Positions 1 through 9,469 of a stretch of 64,000 nt of DNA are shown here, piece by piece. Origin of the DNA: Skeletonema tropicum (taxonomy: Eukaryota > Bacillariophyta > Thalassiosirophyceae > Thalassiosirales > Thalassiosiraceae); assembly GCA_037178625.1 (NCBI GenBank), contig CM074132.1, positions 3,720,001-3,784,000 on the forward strand. Direction: 5' to 3'. The first letter of the stretch is position 1. Every line of letters starts with the position of its first letter. The notes beneath the pieces were generated by a model. The model was not told the DNA's origin. It searched no databases and worked only from the letters and a program-made list of their open reading frames with translations. The position numbers and the translations under genes were made by a program.

Positions 1-110
1 ATTGCATCATCCATAATTTGTATTTGGTGAAGCACGTAGCGATAATAACATGTCCGAGCTAGGGAGAGAAGGAGCAAGATGATGAAGAAGCGTCGTTGTA
101 GCTTCTTCAT
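1..110 (-). CDS. N-terminal fragment of type II membrane protein (cut by window edge)
   Basis: The ATG lies at 110 and the frame runs off the left edge. The 36 visible codons match the first 36 codons of the gene at 1932-2670 with one substitution (Ile for Met near residue 32). They contain a basic start (Met-Lys-Lys-Leu-Gln-Arg-Arg) and a hydrophobic stretch, which is a likely signal anchor. This is the second copy of the same gene start, produced by the duplication that also repeats 248-1931. Confidence 0.5.
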   Translation of the reverse strand, partial: MKKLQRRFFIILLLLSLARTCYYRYVLHQIQIMDDA

Positions 111-327
111 GGTTATTTATTTAGCAGATCGATAGATGATAGATGATAGCATAGCATACAAGTGCGTGAGAAGTGAGGGACTTTCACAACGAAGAGAATA
201 AAGGCATGGCACCATGTACTGCATGCAAGCCGCCATCGCTACTTACGGTTCCTGAGAGTGTGCGTGATTGAGAAGAGTGAGAAATGTCACGTTAGCGCGG
301 GTTTTGGTCATAGTCATTTACACAATA

Positions 328-696
328 AGGGTGGTCAATGTTTTTTTCGGAATCTGAATCTGAAACGTTGGCCTTAGGAATTAGTATGTCTACGTACGGG
401 GGGCTGGATTTGGCTTTGAGTGTGGTTGAGTGCCACTTATTTTTTAATCGTTGTTTTGGTGCCGCTTTGGTTAGGGTTATTTGAGTTTCTCCGAAATTAA
501 ACGTTTCAGAATCAGAGCCAAAAACGCCACTGATTCTGAATCTGAAACGTTTACGTTCCTCCGTGATGTATTGCAAATGTCACATCTTCAACAATTTTGA
601 TGCCGGATGATCGCGGATTTGAAAGAGGCATAAGTAAATCAGGAAGGTGAACGTTTCAGATTCAGATTCAGATATATAAAAAACATTGACCACCCT
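328..696. mobile_element. Mariner-type MITE (369 bp), intact copy
   Basis: The ends are inverted: AGGGTGGTCAATGTTTTTT on the left and AAAAAACATTGACCACCCT on the right, flanked on both sides by TA (326-327 and 697-698). TA target duplication and this terminal sequence are typical of Tc1/mariner-derived MITEs. Inside are inverted copies of a motif AACGTTTCAGATTCAGA near both ends and in the middle (around 490 and 540). A 94-codon open frame on the minus strand (292-576) crosses the element but starts with TTG, and I do not consider it a gene. Confidence 0.7.
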
Positions 697-703
697 TAAG
701 GTA

Positions 704-1931
704 GAACACAAGTAAGAAAACGCTAAGTAAAAGTAGCTGTTTATCTAGTGAAGATGGCTCTGTAGATCAACGATAGGAATTGGTATATCCCCATGCGAAC
801 TCAAATCCGGCCAAATCAAGTCACGCATCAACCGTTTTGCCCACGGGCAGAAAAAGTGACCGTTGCTTCTTCACACTTTCTCTCACCAATCACCAACCAC
901 AAACGGCCAAAGACACAACCACCATGATGCCATTATGGACTGCCTAGTAGTACAAAATCGACACTGTACCAAGACGGACTTTTGATACTGGAGGCGGAGA
1001 AGCCCATTTTTAGATTGCCTTCGAAAAAGTCCGTCTTGGTTCGACATATCCTAGGAGAAAATAGCCCTGCCCACGACGTAACGGAAATTGGTCGATGCAA
1101 CTGATGTCGTCGACGAATGCATTGGGTAATCATCGCTTACACCATTTACGATGCCACCACGACGCAACATCGATAGTATATATCCATAGGGAGGCGTCAG
1201 TGTCTTGGTAGCCGCTTCTTCGCCCGATTACATCGTCCTGAACGTCGGCTACTTGGTGTCAACATATTTTAAATATTTTTTTACATCAAAGCTACTGTTC
1301 AGTAAAGAGGGGCAATACACCATCTTCGAAGGCCACCAACCCGCTCCCTCGACTCCAATATGATTATAGACGACGGCTAGGCACTCTGGAGCAGAACGAA
1401 AGGCCATATGACGTCGCCTACACGAAAAAAATATATACACATGATAATTCGTTTCCGTCCAACACAACAATCAACTGACAATTAATGCAACCGGCGTAGA
1501 TATCGATCAAAGAAACATCAATACATCATTACTATGATAGTATATATCCATGGGAGTAATATTAATAGTGAATATTGTGGGGAACATCATAATTATCAAG
1601 TATTACAATCATTATAATTCACACAAAAAAGTACCAACAAATAATAACATAGTCTATCTGATATAATACTCTACCTTGATGCTCCACCAACACATAGATG
1701 TCTTGCCTCACAATCATTCACGATAACCACTAATTTGCATTTAGTGGCTCATTACAAAGTTGATTGTTGAATACACTCTGGGAATGATAAGTAGATTGCC
1801 TCTCTCTGATAAAATGAGTTTGATCATGTACTAGTTGATATTTGAAAACACTCAAAGTATCCAAAGACGCCTCCCATGTAATATATATCGATTTCACGCG
1901 AGGAATCCCTCTCCTTAGATGTATATCACCA
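704..1931. other. Gene-poor stretch (unit 0)
   Basis: The open frames of 66 and 73 codons on the minus strand (933-1133 and 1249-1470) have no recognisable domain, and I see no splice-consistent gene. The stretch is AT-rich after 1490. The only structured item is a perfect 16 bp stem-loop at 968-1040, listed separately. Confidence 0.5.
968..1040. repeat. Perfect 16 bp stem-loop
   Basis: ACCAAGACGGACTTTT (968-983) is the exact reverse complement of 1025-1040, with a 41-nt loop. The same hairpin occurs at 5600-5672 and 35606-35678 in the other units. It could be the remains of a very small foldback element or a structured transcript; no TSD is evident. Confidence 0.6.
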
Positions 1932-2670
1932 TTCGTCCTTTTCCTTGCTGCTGTTGTTTGTAGTCGTCCTCTCTTTCTCCCTCACCTTCACCTCCACAGG
2001 GACCAATCTGTTCGTCAAAGTTACGAATACACCCCCGATCACGAACAGCAGGATAATCCCCACCGGACAAGGCCAGTACAAACTCTGGCATCTCCGGATG
2101 AAATCTCGTCGGGAATAACTTCCGTAATAACCACGTCAATGTCGTGATAGTCGAAATCAATTTCTTCGTGGTGGTATCAGCCCCCCACTGATGTCGTTGG
2201 GAGTAATATCCGATAAATGTATCTTGGACGGGATCGTAGACGACTATGGCATATTGGGCAGTGAAGGTTTTGGCAGCGTCGGTAACTTGTTTCATGGTGT
2301 AGGATGGTAGGCCCATGCTTCGTTGGATGAGATCGGAGTAGGTTACTACTACTGCTGCTGCTGTCTTCTTCTTCTTCGCCACCTCCTCCGCCTCCTCGTC
2401 GGCAGTATCGACATTATTATTTATTAGTGACAGACTGTTGTTCTCCTCCGCAGTAGTATATTGACGTGCACGATAATAGGCAGGCTGTCGTACCACCGAA
2501 ATATTTGACACAATGATGATGTTTGACACGGTCTCCCTTAGTTGCTGCTCCTGTTCCAGTATTGCATCATCCATCATTTGTATTTGGTGAAGCACGTAGC
2601 GATAATAACATGTCCGAGCTAGGGAGAGAAGGAGCAAGATGATGAAGAAGCGTCGTTGTAGCTTCTTCAT
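1932..2670 (-). pseudogene. Type II membrane protein, glycosyltransferase-like, 3' end lost at a duplication breakpoint
   Basis: The ATG is at 2670 and about 246 codons are open before the breakpoint at 1931/1932. Residues 1-25 form a basic and hydrophobic signal anchor, so a Golgi or ER type II protein is likely. A low-complexity stalk (Glu/Lys/Ala/Val-rich) spans about 70-110. The segment with 'PEFVLALSGGDYP' near residue 205 resembles the diatom proteins related to CAP10/GT90 glycosyltransferases; this is a family impression from the motif and not a proof. The frame then runs into Gly/Glu- and Gln-rich sequence and stops a few codons past the junction, so the catalytic C-terminus is missing here. 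Whether the protein really ends at the breakpoint or the join is an assembly fault cannot be told from the sequence. Confidence 0.5.
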
Positions 2671-3196
2671 GGTTATTTATTTCGCAGATCGATAGATGAT
2701 GATGATAGCATAGCATACTGGTGCGTGAGAAGTGAGGGACTTTCACAACGAAGAGAATGAAGGCATGGCACCATGTACTGCATGCAAGCCGCCATCGCTA
2801 CTTACGGTTCCTGAGAGTGTGCGTGATTGAGAAGAGTGAGAAATGTCACGTTAGCGCGGGTTTTGGTCATAGTCATTTACACAATAAGGGTGGTCAATGT
2901 TTTTTTCTGAATCTGAATCTGAAACGTTGGCCTTAGGAATTAGTATGTCTACGTACGGGGGGCTGGATTTGGCTTTGAGTGTGGTTGAGTGCCACTTATT
3001 TTTTAATCGTTGTTTTGGTGCCGCTTTGGTTAGGGTTATTTGAGTTTCTCCGAAATGAAACGTTTCAGAATCAGAGCCAAAAACGCCACTGATTCTGAAT
3101 CTGAAACGTTGACGTTCCTCCGTGATGTATTGCAAATGTCACATCTTCAACAATTTTGATGCCGGATGATCGCGGATTTGAAAGAGGCATAAGTAA

Positions 3197-5257
3197 CAGG
3201 TGGTCTGGACCCGCCACGATGAGTTCCGCCACGATTTCCGCCACGATTCTTAAAAAGTTATTCCTTACTTATGGTATAGAGACTTTCCCATTCCGCCACA
3301 CCCGCCATCCAGGCACCATCCACAATCCACATGCAAAGACAGGCATCTCAATGGGAGCCATTCAAGGGAGCCATCCAAAATAAACAAACCGCCACCACCG
3401 TTCAAATCCGCCGCATAACAACAAAACCAAAACCATGCATGACGGGAGATAATATCTCCTACAGCCACGACGCCATCCAACTTCATACGAAAATTATTTC
3501 ATGCTACTACCATGTCATCATTGATCCTATCAGCACACCGTCTCCTTACGAGAAAAAAAAAAATCCAGGTAAATATTCAGTGTCTATTATTTTATCTGCT
3601 CTACACAAAAAATGTTGTTACTTACTGAATAATTTCCGAAAAACAACTCCGCACACAGGCCGACTACTCTTATCCCGATCTCCTCTTATGGCATCAGCGT
3701 TTTCTAATTAATTATCAGCGTCAATTTATCATTGTGCTGTCAGGCGTTATTGATGACAGCGGCAAAAGATGAGGTTATCTGAAGAAATTATTGATATTTT
3801 TTAAGATTTCCGGGGGGGGGGATAGTGGACAGTATTCAGGAGGAACAAAGGGTGGCAGTCTTGGGGGCAAGCTATTCCATGGCTTCATCCTGTTTGACTG
3901 CTTTTCTTTCTGTAATGAGTGGCTTCCTCTAACCGTAACAAACTGTGCATTGACGAAGCCTAGATCTTCAATCATTTGTTGATCAAAGAACCCATCCCCA
4001 GCGACAATGTTGACGTTGGATAAAGGACGGTAAGGTGCACTCTCTCCAAGGAAGTCTGCCAAAAATTTATACATATCAGCCATGCGCTATGCCCAAGCTG
4101 GTACGCCTCATCATCATTCAACTCCTCATTCTCTATGCCTTGCAGAAAGTTACTACTATTGACGATCTGTTTGAAAGCATCGTAGTCTTTATTGGAACTG
4201 CGGAACGTTGGCATGAGCCTGTGGACTTTGACCCGTATGTTAAATACATCCTGCTTTGACACAATCTTTGAGCTAGGCCAAACTGGGGTCATGACACTCT
4301 TGATCATCGCAGATGATATCTTTCCACACAACTCGTAGACATTGCACAATTGAAATAGGGCAGCATCAGGCATTTTCTCGACGTATGCACCTGCACGAGA
4401 CATTGTTACAACCCTATTCTGCCGACCTGGGTGACAATTTCCAGCATGGGTGGTACATGTACCATTGCCAATCTCAACGGGCTGATCCCATTCAGGTTTG
4501 TACGAAGGAATTGGCCTATCTTTCCCCTTCTGAGACTCTGGAAAGTATGGTGTCTTTACCAAGGGCTTGAGATTAATTGTAAATGTGCAGCCTGCCTTCA
4601 GTGAACCACTTGTGAAATCACGTCTTGGTGTTCTAACATCACTACCAAACCTGTTACACCTGATTTCCAACTTTTCAAGTGTAGAAGTCCAACCATGCTT
4701 TTGTTCAATAACGTTTAAAACTGATTGAACTAAATCTCTGCTCTTCCACGTTTCTCCCGGCTTGAATAACTCAGCCGTAATTTTGTCGAAGTCACATTTG
4801 TCTTCGTTGTAGTGATCAGATGTAATGGAGCAATTTTCAAAGTACGAAGCGTAGTCAAAATCAACTACCATGCGACGAGTCTCATTCTTTTTACCAAATG
4901 AGACATCATCATAGATCTTTAGCGACCTCGCAAATGAGGTTGATGGACAAGGTGTGTTTACTTCTTGAGACATAGCAGCAATGATAGATGTGTCCTCAAT
5001 ACAATTGATTGAGTAAGTAAGTAAGTAGGTTCATGTCATCGGTCATTTTTTTGCTGGCGGCCCAGGGCGGCCCATTCAAATTTCAAACTCAAGAGAATCT
5101 TATGTGTGGAAGTAAGTATTGTGACCAAGACAGTCACGTGGCGGAATGGCGGGTGTGGCGGAATGGGAAAGTCTCTATACCATAAGTAAGGAATAACTTT
5201 TTAAGAATCGTGGCGGAAATCGTGGCGGAACTCATCGTGGCGGGTCCAGACCACCTG
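3197..5257 (-). mobile_element. Mutator-like element, 2061 bp, 112 bp TIRs, 8 bp TSD (unit 1)
   Basis: The inverted ends begin CAGGTGGTCTGGACCCGCCA and cover 3197-3308 and 5146-5257 (112 bp each). The target duplication is ATAAGTAA at 3189-3196 and 5258-5265; unit 0 shows the same place with one ATAAGTAA and no element, which proves the insertion. Long TIRs, an 8 bp duplication and an internal FAR1-type transposase fragment agree on a MULE. The coding part is broken and shorter than a full transposase, so the copy is non-autonomous. Copies are at 29923-31983 and 58272-60330. Confidence 0.9.
3775..4973 (-). pseudogene. Mutator-like transposase, N-terminal part, frameshifted and internally deleted
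   Basis: The first frame starts at ATG 4973 (333 codons to 3972). Residues 70-110 look like the start of a FAR1/MuDR DNA-binding domain, followed by a Cys/Cys/His/His set (C106, C129, H176, H181) that fits the WRKY-GCM1/FAR1 zinc fold. At about 4085 the protein-like reading moves to another frame (to 3775): 'HSA' continues as 'MADMYKFLADFLGES' and 'VNIVAGDGFFDQQMIEDLGF', which suggests the start of the DDE core with an Asp in GDGFF. After 'NAQFV' the sequence jumps into the 3' region shared with the relic at 22613, so the catalytic C-terminal half and SWIM finger are deleted. All three copies carry the same frameshift, so it predates the duplication. Confidence 0.65.
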
Positions 5258-5325
5258 ATAAGTAAATCAGGAAGGTGAACGTTTCTTCAGATTCAGATTC
5301 AGATAAAAAACATTGACCACCCTTA

Positions 5326-7008
5326 AGGTAGAACACAAGTATGTAAGAAAACGCTAAGTAAAAGTAGCTGTTTATCTAGTGAAGATGGCTCTGTAGATCA
5401 ACGATAGGAATTGGTATATCCCCATGCGAACTCAAATCCGGCCAAATCAAGTCACGCATCAACCGTTTTGCCCACGGGCAGAAAAAAAGAACCGTTGCTA
5501 CTTCACACTTTCTCTCACCAATCACCAACCACAAACGGCCAAAGACACAACCACAATGATGCCATTATGGACTGCCTAGTAGTACAAAATCGACACTGTA
5601 CCAAGACGGACTTTTGATACTGGAGGCGGAGAAGCCCATTTTTAGATTGCCTTCGAAAAAGTCCGTCTTGGTTCGACATATCCTAGGAGAAAATAGCCCT
5701 GCCCACGACGTAACGGAAATTGGTCGATGCAACTGATGTCGTCGACGAATGCATTGGGTAATCATCGCTTACACCATTTACGATGCCACCACGACGCAAC
5801 ATCGATAGTATATATCCATAGGGAGGCGTCAGTGTCTTGGTAGCCGCTTCTTCGCCCGATTACATCGTCCTGAACGTCGGCTACTTGGTGTCAACATATT
5901 TTAAATATTTTTTTACATCAAAGCTACTGTTCAGTAAAGAGGGGCAATACACCATCTTCGAAGGCCACCAACCCGCTCCCTCGACTCCAATATGATTATA
6001 GACGACGGCTAGGCACTCTGGAGCAGAACGAAAGGCCATATGACGTCGCCTACACGAAAAAAATATATACACATGATAATTCGTTTCCGTCCAACACAAC
6101 AATCAACTGACAATTAATGCAACCGGCGTAGATATCGATCAAAGAAACATCAATACATCATTAATATGATAGTATATATCCATGGGAGTAATATTAATAG
6201 TGAATATTGTGGGGAACATCATAATTATCAAGTATTACAATCATTATAATTCACACAAAAAAGTACCAACAAATAATAACATAGTCTATCTGATATAATA
6301 CTCTACCTTGATGCTCCACCAACACATAGATGTCTTGCCTCACAATCATTCACGATAACCACTAATTTGCATTTAGTGGCTCATTACAAAGTTGATTGTT
6401 GAATACACTCTGGGAATGATAAGTAGATTGCCTCTCTCTGATAAAATGAGTTTGATCATGTACTAGTTGATATTTGAAAACACTCAAAGTATCCAAAGAC
6501 GCCTCCCATGTAATATATATCGATTTCACGCGAGGAATCCCTCTCCTTAGATGTATATCACCACAAAAATGTCCGTGGGAGGGGTGACGGGAGGTAAAAG
6601 TTGTGGATTTTATGCCGTTGATGGCGACTGGCGACGTTAATTTCTTAATTTTCGGTGAATCAACTGACTATTACCGTCGGAAACACTTAGATTAAGATGT
6701 ATAGAATCGAATAAGCCAAGTATAATAGGTTTGTTTATTAGATGTGAATAACTGTGGCCATAGTAGTGGAGGACATCATGGTGAGGGTGTAAAAGATGAT
6801 ATTTGGAGGGTGGATTTTGCGTGGTACCGGTTAGCGACGGCCTCTGTACGAAGGAATCGAGCCCCCTAGCTACGGCCAAAACAGCGATTGTACAGTAGGA
6901 ATAATACTCAAAAACACTTGTGTTCTACCTTAAAATGTCTCTCAGCCCTAAACCCTTTAAATAACCCTACCATAGTCATCGGCCGTGCAGGTCGATTTTT
7001 TGCACCCG
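5326..7008. other. Gene-poor stretch at start of unit 1
   Basis: Matches 698-1931 of unit 0 and 35332-37022 of unit 2. The short open frames have no recognisable domain and unit copies keep no longer frame. The stem-loop described at 968-1040 recurs at 5600-5672. I see no splice-consistent gene. Confidence 0.5.
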
Positions 7009-7471
7009 GAGCCTTTCCCGCAATTTTTTTGTTAGTGAAATGCTCTAGCTTTGGGCCATGGTGGCCAAAATTAAGTTTCAGGGAAGTGGTTTACATGCTT
7101 GTCCCGAGATACTATCCTTTAGGTGACTATTATGTGAGTATATATACGGATGGGCAGGTGGTGAACCCTTATATTTTCGTCGAGATATGCATTTGAAGGT
7201 GCTCTCTAGCTTGGTACTAGCTTTGATGGCTGATGGCCTGCAAAATTGTGCAGCAAAAAGCTATGGTATATGGTAGTGGACTCTCACATGCATTTCTCAG
7301 CGGAGCATTGGAATTATCGGCCAGTTAACACATGTATAGAACCCCCATTATGGTCGACAAAAGGATCGTGATACTGGAAAAGCATATTCGGCAACTCTCC
7401 AAAATATAATTTTGGCCATTGTGGCCCAAAGCTAGAGCATTTCACTAACAAAAAAAATTGAAAAAAGGCTC
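7009..7471. mobile_element. Foldback/MITE-like inverted repeat element
   Basis: About 60 bp at 7009-7073 is repeated in inverse orientation at 7400-7471. The arms include GTTAGTGAAATGCTCTAGCT and its complement, with mismatches in the A/T run and in CATGG/CATTG. About 330 bp lie between. No clear target duplication is visible. An outer pair (TTTTTGCACCCGG at 6997-7009 against CCGGGTGCAAAAA at 7880-7892) brackets it, which may mean one element nested in an older one. Unit 2 carries the same structure at 37023-37478 with small indels in the core. Confidence 0.55.
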
Positions 7472-7832
7472 ATTCACTAGAACCCCATCAAACATCCTAG
7501 AACGAGCCGACTCAATTTGGAAATCAAAACAAAGAAACTATCACTACGGGGGATCCTACAAAAGCCCAGACCCAAGCACCTACTACACACAAATGTTCGG
7601 GAGAACGGTTTGTAAGGCAAACGGCTCGGCAGGACTAGCTGCCATTCAAGCACTCTATGAGAGCAACAATGGCCCGATAACAGCGTCATCACTTAATGAT
7701 GACAAAATTTCATATTTATTACACAGTACAGGTGGCAGATCTATTTCACAAAGAAGTAGCTCTCAGTCGACTCAAGAGTCTTCACAGCCATCTACAGATA
7801 CTTTTCTTGTTTACAATACCAGTGATACGTAG
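7458..7832 (+). CDS. Open frame without ATG, unknown, beside the foldback element
   Basis: 124 codons are open, but the first codon is TTG inside the right arm of the inverted repeat; the first ATG is about 45 codons in. The translation has a plausible composition with a Ser/Gln/Thr-rich tail, and the frame is conserved at 37465-37839 because the copies are nearly identical. I recognise no domain. It may be a fragment of a transposon protein or chance. Confidence 0.2.
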   Translation: MKKGSFTRTPSNILERADSIWKSKQRNYHYGGSYKSPDPSTYYTQMFGRTVCKANGSAGLAAIQALYESNNGPITASSLNDDKISYLLHSTGGRSISQRSSSQSTQESSQPSTDTFLVYNTSDT

Positions 7833-7835
7833 TTT

Positions 7836-8405
7836 ACCGTAGCACAAAAATAACCTAACGCCCCACCCAACCGGGTGCAAAAAGTGAAGTTAGGGTAACT
7901 TATTTCTCTGAATAAGCTCTATTATGTGCTTCGTGCTTCATGGAAAGGGAAGAGTGATTAGATAGTAGATGATAGTGCAGACTGAGGTTTGAGGGACAGA
8001 AGTTCCTTCGTTTGATGATTTAGTTGGGAGTGGCTGAAGGTCGCAAATATTGAAAGACATAATATCTTCTATCCTCGAGTTAATCTTGAGCTCAAGCTGT
8101 CCAAGATATGTATGAGCTCAGCAAGAGGCTACTTATTATGATGCATCTCCTGCACCATAGCTGCTGGCTGAAATGAAAAGTATCGAGCAAAGTTACATCT
8201 GTACATCAAGATCACGCCTGTATCTCTTCTGCGCTGCACTGAATCAGCTGTGTGAAGTTATCATCATTCACAAATACAGCCTACTTATATAATATCGTCT
8301 GACTCCCCCAAAGTACACAAGAGTTAACCTCTTCTCACCCTTGCTACATTCTACATACCGGTCGGCCGAATAAGCGGACGTGAAGAACATTGACGCTATA
8401 TATAT
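7836..8405. other. Gene-poor stretch
   Basis: Nothing recognisable on the plus strand. On the minus strand, 8280-8405 holds the 3' part of the open frame that is intact at 38275-38781 in unit 2 and is split here by the 2284 bp insertion. Confidence 0.4.
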
Positions 8406-8469
8406 GTAGCTCAAGGAGGGGTGGCCTCGTACGTAGAACCATACTAATTCCGCTAAGTAACCAAGTTGT

Positions 8470-8573
8470 CAGCCACGAGACATCGGACAGTTACTCCTGT
8501 AACCATTTTTGCTAATAGTGTGGCAGCCACGAGACATCTGAGAGTTACACATGTAACGATTTGGCTGACAAGT
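8470..8573 (+). repeat. Subterminal direct repeats of the 2284 bp element
   Basis: Two imperfect tandem units of about 50-54 bp start with CAGCCACGAGACATC at 8470 and 8524. The string AGTTACACATGTAACGATTT in the second (8543-8562) reappears identically at 10651-10670 near the right end. GTTACACATGTAAC is nearly palindromic. Repeated subterminal motifs are where transposases of several families bind, so these are candidate binding sites. Confidence 0.6.
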
Positions 8574-8674
8574 TTCCCGAGCCACCACCACCGACCATCA
8601 AATAAAAATAATAGTGTCCATGAGAGAGAGATTCACCATGGAACATTAAATAGACAACATAGATCATCAACAAT

Positions 8675-9469
8675 ATGTCGTCAAACAAAATGAAGTATGA
8701 TGAATGGGCTGACAAGCAGCGTAAAGAGAGAGGGGACACAGTAGAAGTAGGCTCGAAACGATTGAGGAAGGTAAATCCAAAATATGTCGACAACCAAAAA
8801 AGTCACAGCAACACCTCCATTGCCCAAAACAACATCAATAATGAAATTGAGTCGAATGCTGTTTCGTCCAAAGAGGTACAGGCGGAGCGACATGGGGAGA
8901 ATGGGTCGTCCCCTGCAACGCAGCGTCTTGTCAAAACATCTACTATGAATAATATTAATGACACAACTTCCGTCAATAATGCACCCTCCGAATCTCTGCC
9001 GTCTACCTCCAGATCTACCTCCCCCCTTCTCGTCAATGATCCGCCTGCCCCCCCAGCAACAGTGATTGCCGCCGCTGAAAGTCAACCAACAGAATCTGCC
9101 GTATCTTCCCTCCATCCTCCTGGTGTTCCCGAAAAAAAATCCAACATGGCGGCAGCGGACGGCAACAAGTCTGATGTACCTCTTACTAAGTCTAACAAAA
9201 AGGAGGATGGCATTGGCATTGGCAACATCACTAAATCCAAAGAACGGACAATCACGCTGAAAAATGTTGATGCCACTGACACAACACCCCCTCCGTCATG
9301 GCCCGATAAAATTGCATGCAGAGAAGATATCCGCAGAATCGATGAAAATGGCGAATGGATTGAATGTGCTCTTTGTCTTGGCACTGGACGGACAAACGGC
9401 ATCATTTCTATGAAACCAAAATTAAGGGATACCAAGCCACGTGGAAAAACTTCTTTGAGGCAACTCTAG
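8675..9469 (+). CDS. Element-encoded protein, N-terminal part (unknown family)
   Basis: Starts at ATG 8675 inside the 2284 bp element; 264 codons. Residues 1-215 are polar and low complexity (Ser/Thr/Asn/Lys/Pro-rich), probably disordered. Near the end is 'ENGEWIECALC', a Trp then Cys-x2-Cys pattern that could open a zinc-binding module. The frame overlaps the next one (9364-10512) by about 105 bp in a different frame. The protein-like sequence appears to switch frames near 9400, so the two probably form one broken gene of about 600 codons. I recognise no known transposase domain. Confidence 0.5.
   Translation: MSSNKMKYDEWADKQRKERGDTVEVGSKRLRKVNPKYVDNQKSHSNTSIAQNNINNEIESNAVSSKEVQAERHGENGSSPATQRLVKTSTMNNINDTTSVNNAPSESLPSTSRSTSPLLVNDPPAPPATVIAAAESQPTESAVSSLHPPGVPEKKSNMAAADGNKSDVPLTKSNKKEDGIGIGNITKSKERTITLKNVDATDTTPPPSWPDKIACREDIRRIDENGEWIECALCLGTGRTNGIISMKPKLRDTKPRGKTSLRQL

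Larger units (their letters stand above)
248..1931 (+). repeat. Unit 0: partial copy of the large duplicated block, without the Mutator-like insertion
   Basis: This stretch matches 2807-3196 and then 5258-6561 of unit 1 almost base for base. It lacks the 2061 bp Mutator-like element, so it gives the uninterrupted target site. Similarity ends at the string GTATATCACCA (1921-1931), after which unit 0 joins the truncated gene at 1932 while unit 1 continues into other DNA. The preceding bases 1-247 match 2560-2806. Confidence 0.85.
2887..5323. mobile_element. Mariner-type MITE interrupted by a Mutator-like element (unit 1)
   Basis: The same MITE as at 328-696, flanked by TA at 2885-2886 and 5324-5325. 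It is split at 3196/3197 by the Mutator-like insertion, so this is a nest of two element families. The right arm has a 3 bp insertion (TTC) relative to unit 0. Confidence 0.7.

Noticed and set aside
292..576. 94-codon minus-strand frame, repeated at 2851 and 29577
   Set aside because: Starts with TTG, lies across the end of a MITE, and is broken in unit 3; its conservation only reflects the duplication.
6945..6982. CCCTAAACCCTTTAAATAACCCTACC, telomere-like
   Set aside because: Only isolated CCCTAA-type units without tandem array; internal to a repeated unit.
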